A DNA stretch of 64,000 nucleotides from Streptomyces alboniger (GTDB lineage Bacteria > Actinomycetota > Actinomycetes > Streptomycetales > Streptomycetaceae): NCBI RefSeq assembly GCF_008704395.1, contig NZ_CP023695.1, forward strand, positions 2,356,001-2,420,000, given 5' to 3'. Shown here one piece after another: positions 46,343-55,177 of this stretch. A model generated the notes under the pieces. It saw only the letters and a program-made list of their open reading frames with translations. It was not told the DNA's origin and searched no databases. Made by a program: the position numbers and the translations under genes. The stretch's first letter is position 1. Each line of letters starts with the position of its first letter.

Positions 46343-47488
46343 TCAGACCCCGGACGAGACCTCGCTCTTCTCTCCGGAACTGCCTTGCCCCTCGGCCGCC
46401 GCGAGCCGCTTGTTGCGGAGCACGGACGAGAAGAACGACCAGGCGATCAGGATGACGCCGACGCTGCCGGTGATGACCTCGTGGATCTCGTACTGGATGG
46501 TGACGAGGAGGATCACGGCGAGGGCGCCGATCGCGTAGTGCGCGCCGTGCTCCAGGTAGACGTAGTCGTCGAGGGTGCCCTGGCGGACCAGGTACACGGT
46601 GAGCGACCGGACGTACATGGCGCCGATGCCGAGGCCGAGCGCCATCAGGACGATGTCGTTGGTGACCGCGAAGGCGCCGATGACGCCGTCGAAGGAGAAG
46701 GACGCGTCCAGGACCTCAAGGTAGAGGAACATGAAGAACGCGGCCTTGCCCGCCATCACGACGGCGGGCACCTTCTTGCCGCTCTTCCTGGCCTCTTCCT
46801 CGGCCTCGTGCTCGCGCTCCTCCTCTTCCTCCAGCTTGTTCTCGAAGTAACCGGAGAGACCGCCCACCACCAGATAGGTGATGAGTCCGGCGATACCGGA
46901 GATCAGGACGGTCTGCGCCTTGTCCACATGGACGCCGCCGTGCTGGTGGGCGTTGGTCGCGAAGGTCATCGCGGTGATCATGAGCACGACGAGGGCGATG
47001 CAGACCGACAGCATGTCGACCTTGCCGAGCTTGGCGAGCGGGCGCTCGATCCAGCCCAGCCACTTGATGTCACGGTCCTCGAAGATGAAGTCGAGGAAGA
47101 TCATCAACAGGAACATGCCACCGAAGGCGGCGATCGACGGGTGCGCGTCGGTGACCAGCTGCTGGTACCGGTCCTTGTCGTTGAGCGCGAGGCGCACCGC
47201 CTCGATCGGGCCGGTCTTGGCACTGATGGCCACGATGACGACGGGGAAGACCAGCCGCATACCGAAGACCGCGATCAGCACACCGATGGTGAGGAAGATC
47301 TTCTGCCAGAAGGCACTCATCTTCTTCAGGATTCCGGCGTTGACCACCGCGTTGTCGAAGGACAGCGAGATCTCGAGGATGGACAGGATCGCCACGACGC
47401 CGAACCCGGTCCACCCCCCGTAGAGCACCGCCGCGACCAGGCCGAGCGCGGTAACCGCGAACGACCAGCCGAAGGTTTTCAGAATCAC
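46343..47488 (-). CDS. TerC-like integral membrane protein (DUF475)
   Basis: A 381-residue protein with about eight to nine helices. TerC hallmarks are EISLSFDNAVVNAGIL in helix 2 and EVLDASFSFDGVIGAFAVT in the second half, with paired acidic residues in the membrane that probably conduct or bind a metal ion. A charged Glu-rich loop (LEEEEEREHEAEEEARKSG) is cytosolic. It is the membrane hub of the Ter system. The apparent start is GTG 47488 with no Shine-Dalgarno sequence; the palindrome TGGTTAACCA abuts it. Confidence 0.9.
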   Translation of the reverse strand: MILKTFGWSFAVTALGLVAAVLYGGWTGFGVVAILSILEISLSFDNAVVNAGILKKMSAFWQKIFLTIGVLIAVFGMRLVFPVVIVAISAKTGPIEAVRLALNDKDRYQQLVTDAHPSIAAFGGMFLLMIFLDFIFEDRDIKWLGWIERPLAKLGKVDMLSVCIALVVLMITAMTFATNAHQHGGVHVDKAQTVLISGIAGLITYLVVGGLSGYFENKLEEEEEREHEAEEEARKSGKKVPAVVMAGKAAFFMFLYLEVLDASFSFDGVIGAFAVTNDIVLMALGLGIGAMYVRSLTVYLVRQGTLDDYVYLEHGAHYAIGALAVILLVTIQYEIHEVITGSVGVILIAWSFFSSVLRNKRLAAAEGQGSSGEKSEVSSGV

Positions 47489-47498
47489 TGGTTAACCA
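47489..47498. promoter_or_regulatory. Palindrome TGGTTAACCA abutting the TerC-like start
   Basis: A perfect 10-bp palindrome lies immediately before the GTG codon, where a ribosome-binding site would be expected. It may be an operator over a leaderless start, or the start codon may be misplaced. Confidence 0.45.
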
Positions 47499-47552
47499 AT
47501 CGTGTGTGTACGGGCTCCCGTTTAGCGGTCTCCCCCGCGCCGGTCCCCGGCT

Positions 47553-48128
47553 TTACGAAACATTGACCCCGAAGTCTAGAGCGATACCTCGCAGGCCCGA
47601 CGCGTACCCCTGCCCGACGGCACGGAACTTCCACTCGCCTCCGTACCGGTACACCTCGCCGAAGATCATGGCGGTCTCCGTGGAGGCGTCCTCGCTCAGG
47701 TCGTAGCGCGCCAGCTCCTGCCCGTCCGCCTGGTTCACCACGCGGATGAAGGCGTTGCTGACCTGCCCGAACGCCTGCCCGCGATGGTCCGCGTCATGAA
47801 TGGAGACAGGAAATATGATCTTGTCGCAGTTGGCCGGCACCTTGGAGAGGTCGACCAGGAGCGACTCGTCGTCGCCGTCACCCTCACCGGTCAGGTTGTC
47901 GCCGGTGTGTTCGACGGAGCCGTCGGGGCTCTTCAGGTTGTTGTAGAAGACGAACCACTCGTCGCCGAGGACCCTGCCCGCGCTGCACAGCAGCGCGCTG
48001 GCGTCGAGGTCGAAGGGGGCGCCGGTGGTGGAGCGCGCGTCCCAGCCGAGGCCGACAAGGATCTGGGTGAGGTTCGGTGCGGCCTTGGAGAGGGAGACAT
48101 TGCCTCCCTTGGCGAGTGTGACGCCCAT
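47553..48128 (-). CDS. TerD-family protein (calcium-binding type)
   Basis: A 191-residue TerD protein. It starts [20 protein letters not shown] and has the Ca2+ site [21 protein letters not shown] plus the end [35 protein letters not shown] lies 9 bases upstream of ATG 48128. TerD proteins bind Ca2+ and act in tellurite, phage and oxidative stress resistance. It is a close paralogue of the next gene, about 140 bp away, so the pair arose by duplication. Confidence 0.94.
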   Translation of the reverse strand: MGVTLAKGGNVSLSKAAPNLTQILVGLGWDARSTTGAPFDLDASALLCSAGRVLGDEWFVFYNNLKSPDGSVEHTGDNLTGEGDGDDESLLVDLSKVPANCDKIIFPVSIHDADHRGQAFGQVSNAFIRVVNQADGQELARYDLSEDASTETAMIFGEVYRYGGEWKFRAVGQGYASGLRGIALDFGVNVS

Positions 48129-48270
48129 ATTCGTGGTCCTCCCCGAGGTGACGAGAGCGGCAGTGCCCGTGGTGCCCCCAAGGTGACGGGGGCACACGGT
48201 GATGAGCACGTCCGGCGCCGCACCTGGTGCGTGTGCGGCGCCGGACGACAAGGCGGAGGGGCTGCTCGGC

Positions 48271-48846
48271 TCAGACGTTGACGCCGAAGTCCTGCGCGAT
48301 ACCGCGCAGACCCGAGGCATACCCCTGGCCGACCGCGCGGAACTTCCACTCGGCGCCGTGGCGGTACAGCTCGCCGAAGACCATGGCGGTCTCCGTCGAG
48401 GCGTCCTCGGAGAGGTCGTAACGCGCGATCTCCGCGCCGCCCGCCTGGTTCACGACGCGGATGAACGCGTTTCGGACCTGGCCGAACGACTGCTGGCGCG
48501 TCTCGGCGTCGTAGATGGAGACCGGGAACACGATCTTCTCGACGTCCGCGGGCACGGTCGCCAGGTCGACCTTGATCACCTCGTCGTCGCCCTCGCCCTC
48601 ACCGGTGGTGTTGTCACCGGTGTGCTCGACGGAGCCGTCGGGGCTCTTCAGGTTGTTGAAGAACACGAAGTTCTGGTCGCTGGTGACCTTGCCCTCCGCG
48701 TTCGTCAGGATCGCACTGGCGTCGAGGTCGAAGTCCGTACCGGTGGTGGTGCGGACGTCCCAGCCGAGGCCGACCAGAACCGCGGTCAGGCCAGGCGCCT
48801 CCTTGCTCAGCGATACGTTGCCGCCCTTGCTGAGGCTGACTCCCAC
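48271..48846 (-). CDS. TerD-family protein (calcium-binding type), paralogue
   Basis: A 191-residue TerD protein starting GTG 48846 (GGGAGGACTC upstream) with [20 protein letters not shown]. The Ca2+ site is [21 protein letters not shown] and the end [31 protein letters not shown]. It differs from its neighbour mainly in the first third and in the Asp/Glu content of the calcium loop, which might tune affinity. It is the first gene of the TerD pair. Confidence 0.94.
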   Translation of the reverse strand: MGVSLSKGGNVSLSKEAPGLTAVLVGLGWDVRTTTGTDFDLDASAILTNAEGKVTSDQNFVFFNNLKSPDGSVEHTGDNTTGEGEGDDEVIKVDLATVPADVEKIVFPVSIYDAETRQQSFGQVRNAFIRVVNQAGGAEIARYDLSEDASTETAMVFGELYRHGAEWKFRAVGQGYASGLRGIAQDFGVNV

Positions 48847-48961
48847 GAGTCCTCCCAATTGGTGTCCAGGGGCGGGGAGCCCCAAGCGTTGCGTTGCCAT
48901 CGGATCAACGAGTGGATCCTAGTGACCGGTTCCCGGCCGCCACATGCTCTGCGGCTCGGAA

Positions 48962-49429
48962 TCACAGGGTGTCGAGCGCCCGGACGTACTCGTTCAGGTC
49001 ACGCGCGTCGGGCAGGCCGTTGACAACGCTCCAGCGCACGACGCCCTCCTTGTCGATGATGAAGGTGCCACGCACCGCGCAGCCCTTCTCCTCGTCGAAG
49101 ACGCCGTACGCGCGCGAGACCTCGCCGTGCGGCCAGAAATCGGAGAGCAGCGGGTACTCCAGGCCCTCCTGCTCGGCGAAGACGCGCAGGGTGTGGATGG
49201 AGTCGTTGGAGACGGCGAGCAGCTGGGTGTCGTCGTTGACGAACTTCGGCAGCTCGTCGCGGAGCGCGCACAGCTCACCGGTGCAGACGCCGGTGAACGC
49301 GAACGGGTAGAAGAGCAGCACCACGTTCTTCTCGCCCCGGAAGTCGGAGAGCTTCAAGGAGCGGCCGTGGTTGTCCTTCAGCTCGAACTCCGGAGCCTTG
49401 GTACCGGTCGCGATTCCAGCGAGCGCCAT
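48962..49429 (-). CDS. Peroxiredoxin, AhpE-like
   Basis: A 155-residue thiol peroxidase. The peroxidatic Cys is in YPFAFTGVCTGELCALRD, with a possible second Cys seven residues later (ELC). VVLLFYPFAFTGVC and FWPHGEVSRAYGVFDEEKGCAVRGTFIIDKEGVV are AhpE/1-Cys family landmarks. It reduces peroxides in the cytosol. ATG 49429 is preferred because MALAGIATGTKAPEFEL begins the fold. It lies just after the TerD pair on the same strand and may share stress regulation. Confidence 0.93.
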   Translation of the reverse strand: MALAGIATGTKAPEFELKDNHGRSLKLSDFRGEKNVVLLFYPFAFTGVCTGELCALRDELPKFVNDDTQLLAVSNDSIHTLRVFAEQEGLEYPLLSDFWPHGEVSRAYGVFDEEKGCAVRGTFIIDKEGVVRWSVVNGLPDARDLNEYVRALDTL

Positions 49430-49552
49430 GAGCGGGCATCCCTTCGACGGGGCCCCCGGATGGGGCCGATCGGGTGACACCCCACCCTACGTCCGTCGAT
49501 CTACGCCCCCGCGTCCGTCTGTCCACGCCCTGTCGAAACCGGCCGCACGCGC

Positions 49553-49594
49553 GTGAGGCCCTCGCCGACGGATGGTCGTCGGTGAGGGCCTCAC
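49553..49594 (-). terminator. Long perfect terminator hairpin
   Basis: GTGAGGCCCTCGCCGACG and CGTCGGTGAGGGCCTCAC form an 18-bp stem with a single G-T type mismatch and a GATGGT loop, after the DUF3052 gene. Confidence 0.88.
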
Positions 49595-49633
49595 GGCTGT
49601 CTCTGCTGGGGTCGCGGCTCGGCGCGCGCGTGG

Positions 49634-50065
49634 CTAGCGCTTCTTGGCGGCCGCCTTTGGCGTGACCAGGCGGGTACCGCTCCAGTCCTTGCCGGCGTTC
49701 GTGCTCTTGGTCTGGGACAGGCCCGCGGTGGTGGCCGCCTCACCGATGTCGCTCGGCTCGACGTAGCCGTCACGACCGGTCTTCGGAGTCAGCAGCAGGA
49801 TCTGGCCGCCCTCCTCCATGTACGCGATGGCATCCACCAGCGCATCAGTAAGGTCCCCGTCGTCCTCACGGAACCAGAGCACCACGGCATCAGCCACGTC
49901 GTCGTAGTCCTCGTCGACGAGCTCTGTGCCAGTGGCCTCCTCGATGGCCTCGCGGAGCTCCTGGTCGACGTCGTCGTCGTAGCCGATCTCCTGGACCACC
50001 TGGTCGGGCTGGAAACCAAGCCTTACGGCAAGGTTCGTCTCCGCGTGGTCCGCGGTCGCGCTCAC
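49634..50065 (-). CDS. DUF3052 acidic protein
   Basis: A 143-residue acidic protein of DUF3052, common beside aceE in Streptomyces. It starts MSATADHAETNLAVRLGFQPDQ and has IGYDDDVDQELREAIEEATG and YMEEGGQILLLTPKTGRDGYVEPSDIGEAATTAGL. GTG 50065 has AGGAGG 7 bases upstream. It is divergent from aceE. The role is unknown; the fold resembles a methyltransferase-like or nucleotide-binding strand/helix pattern only weakly. Confidence 0.88.
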   Translation of the reverse strand: MSATADHAETNLAVRLGFQPDQVVQEIGYDDDVDQELREAIEEATGTELVDEDYDDVADAVVLWFREDDGDLTDALVDAIAYMEEGGQILLLTPKTGRDGYVEPSDIGEAATTAGLSQTKSTNAGKDWSGTRLVTPKAAAKKR

Positions 50066-50432
50066 GGATTGCCTCCTGATCATGTTTTTCGGGAATGCCT
50101 TCAGCCACGCGCGTGCGCGGGGCGTTGGCCGTAGTCCACACGGGCGGGACGGATCGCGCAAGTACCCGGCCGCCGAGACCGCCGAAACGGTGACGTTCCC
50201 GGCCGTGTCGCCGCAACTGCCGCCTCATCCGTACGGTGCCGAACGGCTCTGCGAAGCGGTTAAGCAGGATGGGCGTATCGTTGCGATTTGGTCGAGCCTA
50301 CCCCAGGGACGCCGGGGGAACGCCTCGGTTACCTATCGGTAGAGATGACGTTCGCGTCCGTCGGGTACACGATGGGGAGCGGTGCACGGCCAGGCAGAAC
50401 CCAGGTGAAAGCCCCAACAGCGAAGGAACAGC
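50066..50432. other. Divergent aceE/DUF3052 promoter region
   Basis: No gene is seen. TACCTATCGGTA at 50330-50341 is an inverted TACC/GGTA pair with a 4-bp spacer, about 95 bp before the aceE start, and may be an operator. AAGGA precedes the aceE GTG. Confidence 0.45.
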
Positions 50433-53165
50433 GTGGCTTCCGGATCCGATCGCAACCCGATCATCATTGGCGGCCTGCCGAGCCAGGTCCCGGACTTCGA
50501 TCCCGAAGAGACCCAGGAGTGGCTGGACTCCCTCGATGCCGCGGTCGACGAACGCGGCCGTGAGCGGGCCCGCTACCTGATGCTCCGACTGATCGAGCGC
50601 GCCCGCGAAAAGCGCGTGGCCGTTCCCGAAATGCGCAGTACGGATTACGTCAACACGATCGCCACCAAGGACGAGCCGTTCTTCCCCGGCAACGAGGAAA
50701 TCGAACGCAAGGTCCTGAACGCGACCCGCTGGAACGCCGCGGTAATGGTCTCGCGCGCCCAGCGCCCCGGCATCGGCGTCGGCGGCCACATCGCCACCTT
50801 CGCCTCCTCCGCGTCCCTCTACGACGTGGGCTTCAACCACTTCTTCCGCGGCAAGGACGAGGGCGACGGCGGCGACCAGATCTTCTTCCAGGGGCACGCG
50901 TCCCCCGGTATCTACGCCCGCGCCTTCCTCCTGGACCGGCTCTCCGAGCAGCAGCTCGACGCTTTCCGGCAGGAGAAGTCCAAGGCGCCCCACGGCCTCT
51001 CCTCCTATCCGCACCCCCGGCTGATGCCGGACTTCTGGGAGTTCCCGACCGTCTCCATGGGCCTCGGCCCGCTCGGCGCGATCTACCAGGCGCGGATGAA
51101 CCGCTACATGGAGGCGCGCGGCATCGCCGACACCTCCAAGTCGCACGTCTGGGCCTACCTCGGCGACGGCGAGATGGACGAGCCCGAGTCGCTCGGCCAG
51201 CTCTCCATCGCCGCCCGCGAGGGCCTGGACAACCTCACCTTCGTCGTCAACTGCAACCTCCAGCGCCTCGACGGCCCGGTGCGCGGCAACGGCAAGATCA
51301 TCCAGGAGCTGGAGTCGCAGTTCCGCGGCGCCGGCTGGAACGTCATCAAGCTCGTCTGGGACCGCAGCTGGGACCCGCTGCTCGCCCAGGACCGGGACGG
51401 CATCCTGGTCAACAAGCTGAACACCACCCCCGACGGCCAGTTCCAGACGTACGCGACCGAGACCGGCGCCTACATCCGCGAGCACTTCTTCGGCGACGAC
51501 CACCGCCTGCGCGCCATGGTCGAGAACATGACCGACGAGCAGATCCTGCACCTGGGCCGCGGCGGTCACGACCACAAGAAGGTCTACGCGGCCTACGCTG
51601 CGGCCAAGGCCCACAAGGGCCAGCCGACGGTGATCCTCGCCCAGACGGTCAAGGGCTGGACCCTCGGCCCGAACTTCGAGGGCCGCAACGCCACGCATCA
51701 GATGAAGAAGCTGACGGTCGACGACCTGAAGCGCTTCCGCGACCGTCTGCACATCCCGATCACGGACAAGCAGCTGGAGAGCGGCGCCCCGCCGTACTAC
51801 CACCCGGGCCGGGACTCGGAAGAGATCCAGTACATGCACGACCGCCGCCAGGGCCTCGGCGGCTACGTCCCGACCCGCGTCGTGCGCGCGAAGCCCCTCC
51901 AGCTTCCCGAGGACAAGGCGTACGCGGCCGCGAAGAAGGGCTCGGGTCAGCAGTCGATCGCCACCACCATGGCGTTCGTCCGCATCCTGAAGGACCTCAT
52001 GCGGGACAAGGAGATCGGCAAGCGCTTCGTGCTGATCGCCCCCGACGAGTACCGCACTTTCGGCATGGACGCCTTCTTCCCGAGCGCGAAGATCTACAAC
52101 CCGCTCGGCCAGCAGTACGAGGCCGTGGACCGCGAACTCCTCCTCGCGTACAAGGAGTCCCCCACGGGTCAGATGCTGCACGACGGCATCTCCGAGGCGG
52201 GCTGCACGGCGTCCCTCATCGCCGCCGGTTCGGCCTACGCCACCCACGGGGAGCCTCTGATCCCCGTGTACGTCTTCTATTCGATGTTCGGTTTCCAGCG
52301 CACCGGCGACCAGTTCTGGCAGATGGCCGACCAGCTGGCGCGCGGTTTCGTCCTCGGCGCGACCGCCGGCCGCACGACGCTGACCGGCGAGGGCCTCCAG
52401 CACGCCGACGGCCACTCGCAACTGCTCGCCTCGACCAACCCGGGCTGTGTCGCCTACGACCCGGCCTTCGGTTACGAGATCGCGCACATCGTCAAGGACG
52501 GCCTGCGCCGGATGTACGGCGCCGACAGCGAGGACGTCTTCTACTACCTCACCGTCTACAACGAGCCGATCCAGCACCCGGCCGAGCCGGACAACGTGGA
52601 CGTCGAGGGCATCCTCAAGGGCATCTACCGCTTCAAGTCGGGCGAGCAGGGCGCCATCCCCGCCCAGATCATCGCCTCCGGTGTCGCGGTCCCGTGGGCG
52701 GTCGAGGCCCAGCAGATCCTCGCCTCGGAGTGGAACGTGAAGGCGGACGTCTGGTCGGCGACCTCCTGGAACGAGCTGCGCCGCGAGGCCGTGGACGTGG
52801 AGCGCCACAACCTCCTGCACCCCGAGGAGGAGCAGCGCGTCCCGTACGTGACGCAGAAGCTGTCCGGCGCCGAGGGCCCGTTCGTGGCCGTCTCCGACTG
52901 GATGCGGAGCGTCCCCGACCAGATCTCCCGCTGGGTGCCCGGCACCTACCAGTCGCTCGGCGCGGACGGCTTCGGCTTCGCCGACACGCGTGGCGCGGCC
53001 CGCCGGTTCTTCCACATCGACGCCCAGTCGATCGTGGTCGGCGTGCTGACCGAGCTGGCCCGCGAGGGGAAGGTCGACCGCTCCGTCCTGAAGCAGGCGA
53101 TCGACCGCTACCAGCTCCTCGACGTCACGGCGGCCGACCCCGGTGCGGCCGGGGGCGACGCATAG
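50433..53165 (+). CDS. aceE: Pyruvate dehydrogenase E1 component, homodimeric (AceE)
   Basis: A 910-residue E1 subunit that decarboxylates pyruvate and acetylates the lipoyl group of E2. The thiamine diphosphate motif is [37 protein letters not shown] (residues ~240-275; key GDG...NN-type positions). [22 protein letters not shown] and [15 protein letters not shown] are family landmarks. Length is close to E. coli AceE (887). GTG 50433 has AAGGA upstream. Streptomyces use this E1 with separate E2/E3 genes not in the window. A strong terminator follows. Confidence 0.97.
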   Translation: MASGSDRNPIIIGGLPSQVPDFDPEETQEWLDSLDAAVDERGRERARYLMLRLIERAREKRVAVPEMRSTDYVNTIATKDEPFFPGNEEIERKVLNATRWNAAVMVSRAQRPGIGVGGHIATFASSASLYDVGFNHFFRGKDEGDGGDQIFFQGHASPGIYARAFLLDRLSEQQLDAFRQEKSKAPHGLSSYPHPRLMPDFWEFPTVSMGLGPLGAIYQARMNRYMEARGIADTSKSHVWAYLGDGEMDEPESLGQLSIAAREGLDNLTFVVNCNLQRLDGPVRGNGKIIQELESQFRGAGWNVIKLVWDRSWDPLLAQDRDGILVNKLNTTPDGQFQTYATETGAYIREHFFGDDHRLRAMVENMTDEQILHLGRGGHDHKKVYAAYAAAKAHKGQPTVILAQTVKGWTLGPNFEGRNATHQMKKLTVDDLKRFRDRLHIPITDKQLESGAPPYYHPGRDSEEIQYMHDRRQGLGGYVPTRVVRAKPLQLPEDKAYAAAKKGSGQQSIATTMAFVRILKDLMRDKEIGKRFVLIAPDEYRTFGMDAFFPSAKIYNPLGQQYEAVDRELLLAYKESPTGQMLHDGISEAGCTASLIAAGSAYATHGEPLIPVYVFYSMFGFQRTGDQFWQMADQLARGFVLGATAGRTTLTGEGLQHADGHSQLLASTNPGCVAYDPAFGYEIAHIVKDGLRRMYGADSEDVFYYLTVYNEPIQHPAEPDNVDVEGILKGIYRFKSGEQGAIPAQIIASGVAVPWAVEAQQILASEWNVKADVWSATSWNELRREAVDVERHNLLHPEEEQRVPYVTQKLSGAEGPFVAVSDWMRSVPDQISRWVPGTYQSLGADGFGFADTRGAARRFFHIDAQSIVVGVLTELAREGKVDRSVLKQAIDRYQLLDVTAADPGAAGGDA

Positions 53166-53176
53166 CCCTGACGTAA

Positions 53177-53232
53177 GAGACACATCGTCCCGACATCAGC
53201 GCACGCGTTGCCCTGATGTCGGCTCGTGTCTC
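53177..53232 (+). terminator. aceE terminator
   Basis: GAGACAC and CCGACATCAG pair with CTGATGTCGG and GTGTCTC, giving a long interrupted stem 12-67 bp after aceE. Confidence 0.82.
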
Positions 53233-53292
53233 ATCCGGAGGGCGGCGGGTCCATGGGACCCGTCGCCCTCCGGCGTTTCCTACGATGCGCCC

Positions 53293-54108
53293 ATGAAGGA
53301 ACAACCGGCGCAGAGCCGCTGGGAACGCCGCACCCAACGTCCGCTCCTCACCCTCGCAGTGGCGTTCGCCCTCGCCTACGCTGTGCCGATCGTCATGCCC
53401 GACGCGAGCCGGACCGTGACGAGAGCCTGCACAATCGTGGAGTGGATCGTCTGGGGCGCTTTCGCCCTGGATTACCTCGTACGTCTCCTCCTCTCCGATC
53501 GTCGCGGGCAGTTCGTCCGCACTCAGTGGCTCGATCTGTGCGCTGTGATCCTTCCGATGATTCAGCCGTTGCGGCTGCTGCGGCTCGTCTCCACGCTGAT
53601 GCTCGTCGGCCGGCGCGCCCGCATGGCTCCGCAGATCACGCTGACGACATATGTCGTGGGGTCGGTGGTGGGTCTGTTGATGTTCGGCTCATTGGCGGTT
53701 CTCTCCGTGGAGCGGGATTCACCGAACGGGAACATCAAGTCGCTCGGTGACGCGGTGTGGTGGTCCTTCACCACGATGACGACGGTCGGCTACGGCGATC
53801 ACGCTCCGACGACGGGGCTCGGCAGGGTGCTCGCGGTCGGGTTGATGCTGTCGGGCATCGCGCTCCTCGGTGTGGTCACCGCGAACATCGCGGCGTGGTT
53901 CATCTCGCGCTTCGAGAAGGACGATGTCGAGGAGCGGCGCCAGACGGCCGCGATCGAGGCGTTGACGGCCGAGGTGAGGGCGCTGCGGGCGCAGGTGACG
54001 GCTCTGTCGGGGCCGGGTTCGGCCTCGGTGGGCGTGGTGCCCGGCCCCACGTCCGCCGAGGCCGCCGCCCGAGGGACGGAAGCACTCGGCGGGACGGGGA
54101 TGCCCTGA
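53293..54108 (+). CDS. Voltage-gated-type potassium channel
   Basis: A 271-residue channel subunit. Six hydrophobic segments include an S4-like helix with basic residues (LRLLRLVSTLMLVGRRARM) and the pore WWSFTTMTTVGYGDHAPTT with selectivity filter TVGYGD. A C-terminal coiled-coil (EERRQTAAIEALTAEVRALRAQV) probably assembles the tetramer. It conducts K+ across the membrane. ATG 53293 lies 60 bp after the aceE terminator. Confidence 0.92.
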   Translation: MKEQPAQSRWERRTQRPLLTLAVAFALAYAVPIVMPDASRTVTRACTIVEWIVWGAFALDYLVRLLLSDRRGQFVRTQWLDLCAVILPMIQPLRLLRLVSTLMLVGRRARMAPQITLTTYVVGSVVGLLMFGSLAVLSVERDSPNGNIKSLGDAVWWSFTTMTTVGYGDHAPTTGLGRVLAVGLMLSGIALLGVVTANIAAWFISRFEKDDVEERRQTAAIEALTAEVRALRAQVTALSGPGSASVGVVPGPTSAEAAARGTEALGGTGMP

Positions 54109-54168
54109 GCCGGGGTGGGTCGCCCCTCAGCTCGGAGCGTGCCGTTTATCGCGTTCGCCCCGGCTGTC

Positions 54169-54234
54169 CATATGAGCCAGAAGAACTGGCCATATGAGCC
54201 CGAGGAACTACTCATATGAGCCCGACGACTCGGG
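54169..54234. repeat. 22-bp tandem repeat (x3) with CATATG
   Basis: CATATGAGCC begins at 54169, 54191 and 54213, exactly 22 bp apart, and each unit continues GANGAACT or a close variant. The period equals about two helical turns. It lies between the channel gene and the convergent I36 gene. A 15-codon frame (54174-54221) runs across it but is not claimed as a gene. Confidence 0.8.
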
Positions 54235-54389
54235 TATCGCGCGGTCCGGCCCGCTCCGCGACCACGTACGGCCGCGTGAGCGGGGGTACTTGCGCGTCAT
54301 GCGTCCAAAGCCCGCCATCATCTGCTCCTTGACCTAGCCGACCGGTTCGGGGCCGGCCGGTTCGGGCTCGAATCCACGAGTACCCCCAT

Positions 54390-54773
54390 TCAGCTTTCCC
54401 AGACCTTGAAAGCCCGTACGCGATATGGGGATTCGGGCGCCCATGTGCCGCTGCCCGGGTAGGTGTTGAACTCGCCGGTCTCGGCGCACTTCGCGGATTG
54501 GTACGTGGTGACGGGCCGGCCTGTTCGGTTGGCGAGAGCCTGCGCGCTGCCCCCCTCCGGCAGCGCGATACAGCTCTCGATGTCGATATTGGCCAATTCG
54601 TACGTGTGGCGAGCACCCTTGAACTGCTTCTTCTCCCAGAGGCATAGCTCACCGGGCCCGCATCCGCCGGACGTCGGTGGAGCCGCGGCCACGGTGTGCG
54701 TGGGTGAGAGGATCACCGCGATGAGTGCGGCGATCGCGGCGGCCGTGATGGTCGTGGGCATGGTCGTACGCAT
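54390..54773 (-). CDS. Secreted peptidase-inhibitor family I36 protein
   Basis: A 127-residue exported protein. A signal peptide (TITAAAIAALIAVILSPTHTVAAA) is followed by a beta/gamma-crystallin-like I36 domain with CGPGELCLWEKKQFKGARHTYEL, a central SCIALPEGGSAQALANRTG and the end WAPESPYRVRAFKVWES. Four Cys may form two disulfides. Members inhibit metalloproteases or are structural. The ATG at 54773 has a weak ribosome-binding site. The long leader carries a strong hairpin. Confidence 0.87.
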   Translation of the reverse strand: MRTTMPTTITAAAIAALIAVILSPTHTVAAAPPTSGGCGPGELCLWEKKQFKGARHTYELANIDIESCIALPEGGSAQALANRTGRPVTTYQSAKCAETGEFNTYPGSGTWAPESPYRVRAFKVWES

Positions 54774-55177
54774 GTGCTTCAACCCCCGTGTCGTATGGCT
54801 GAGTTGTCCGCGTCGTGCGGAGCTCCTGCATGAACTCTGGACCGTCCGACCGCGCCATCGGAAGGGGTACGAATGTGCGTCACCCGGATAGGCGAAAGCC
54901 CCCCGGAATGCCCCTGAGGGGCTTTCCCTGACTTTGGTCGTCACCCGGCGACCGGCCCTCACCGAAGGCGGCGTAATCAACACAATTCGCTCCCACCCTG
55001 AGCGACAATGCAGCCACGGTGGGTCACGTTCGGGCCTCGCGCCGCACACGTGTTCCACCTACAGAGCGTGACGACATACACAAGACGCGCCCGCTGTGCC
55101 TCAATTGCCCCTACGGAAACGTGATCCGCGTCACGCGATGCACGGTATGCGTCAGGGTTCTCCTAGGGTGTTCCGCA
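54774..55177. other. Divergent intergenic region with attenuator-like hairpin
   Basis: No gene is seen. GAAAGCCCC (54894-54902) and GGGGCTTTC (54918-54926) form a strong hairpin, flanked by 10-bp direct repeats CGTCACCCGG at 54879-54888 and 54939-54948. It lies about 120 bp upstream of the I36 start on the minus strand and may attenuate that gene. Confidence 0.55.

Noticed and set aside
50298..53183. Minus-strand open frame of about 960 codons
   Set aside because: Antisense to aceE, whose thiamine motif and length are certain; no family pattern on the minus strand.
54174..54221. 15-codon frame across the CATATG repeats
   Set aside because: No ribosome-binding site or homology can be shown; the 22-bp period does not keep a reading frame.
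54169..54234. Possible CRISPR-like array
   Set aside because: Three units in direct tandem without unique spacers, and no cas genes nearby.
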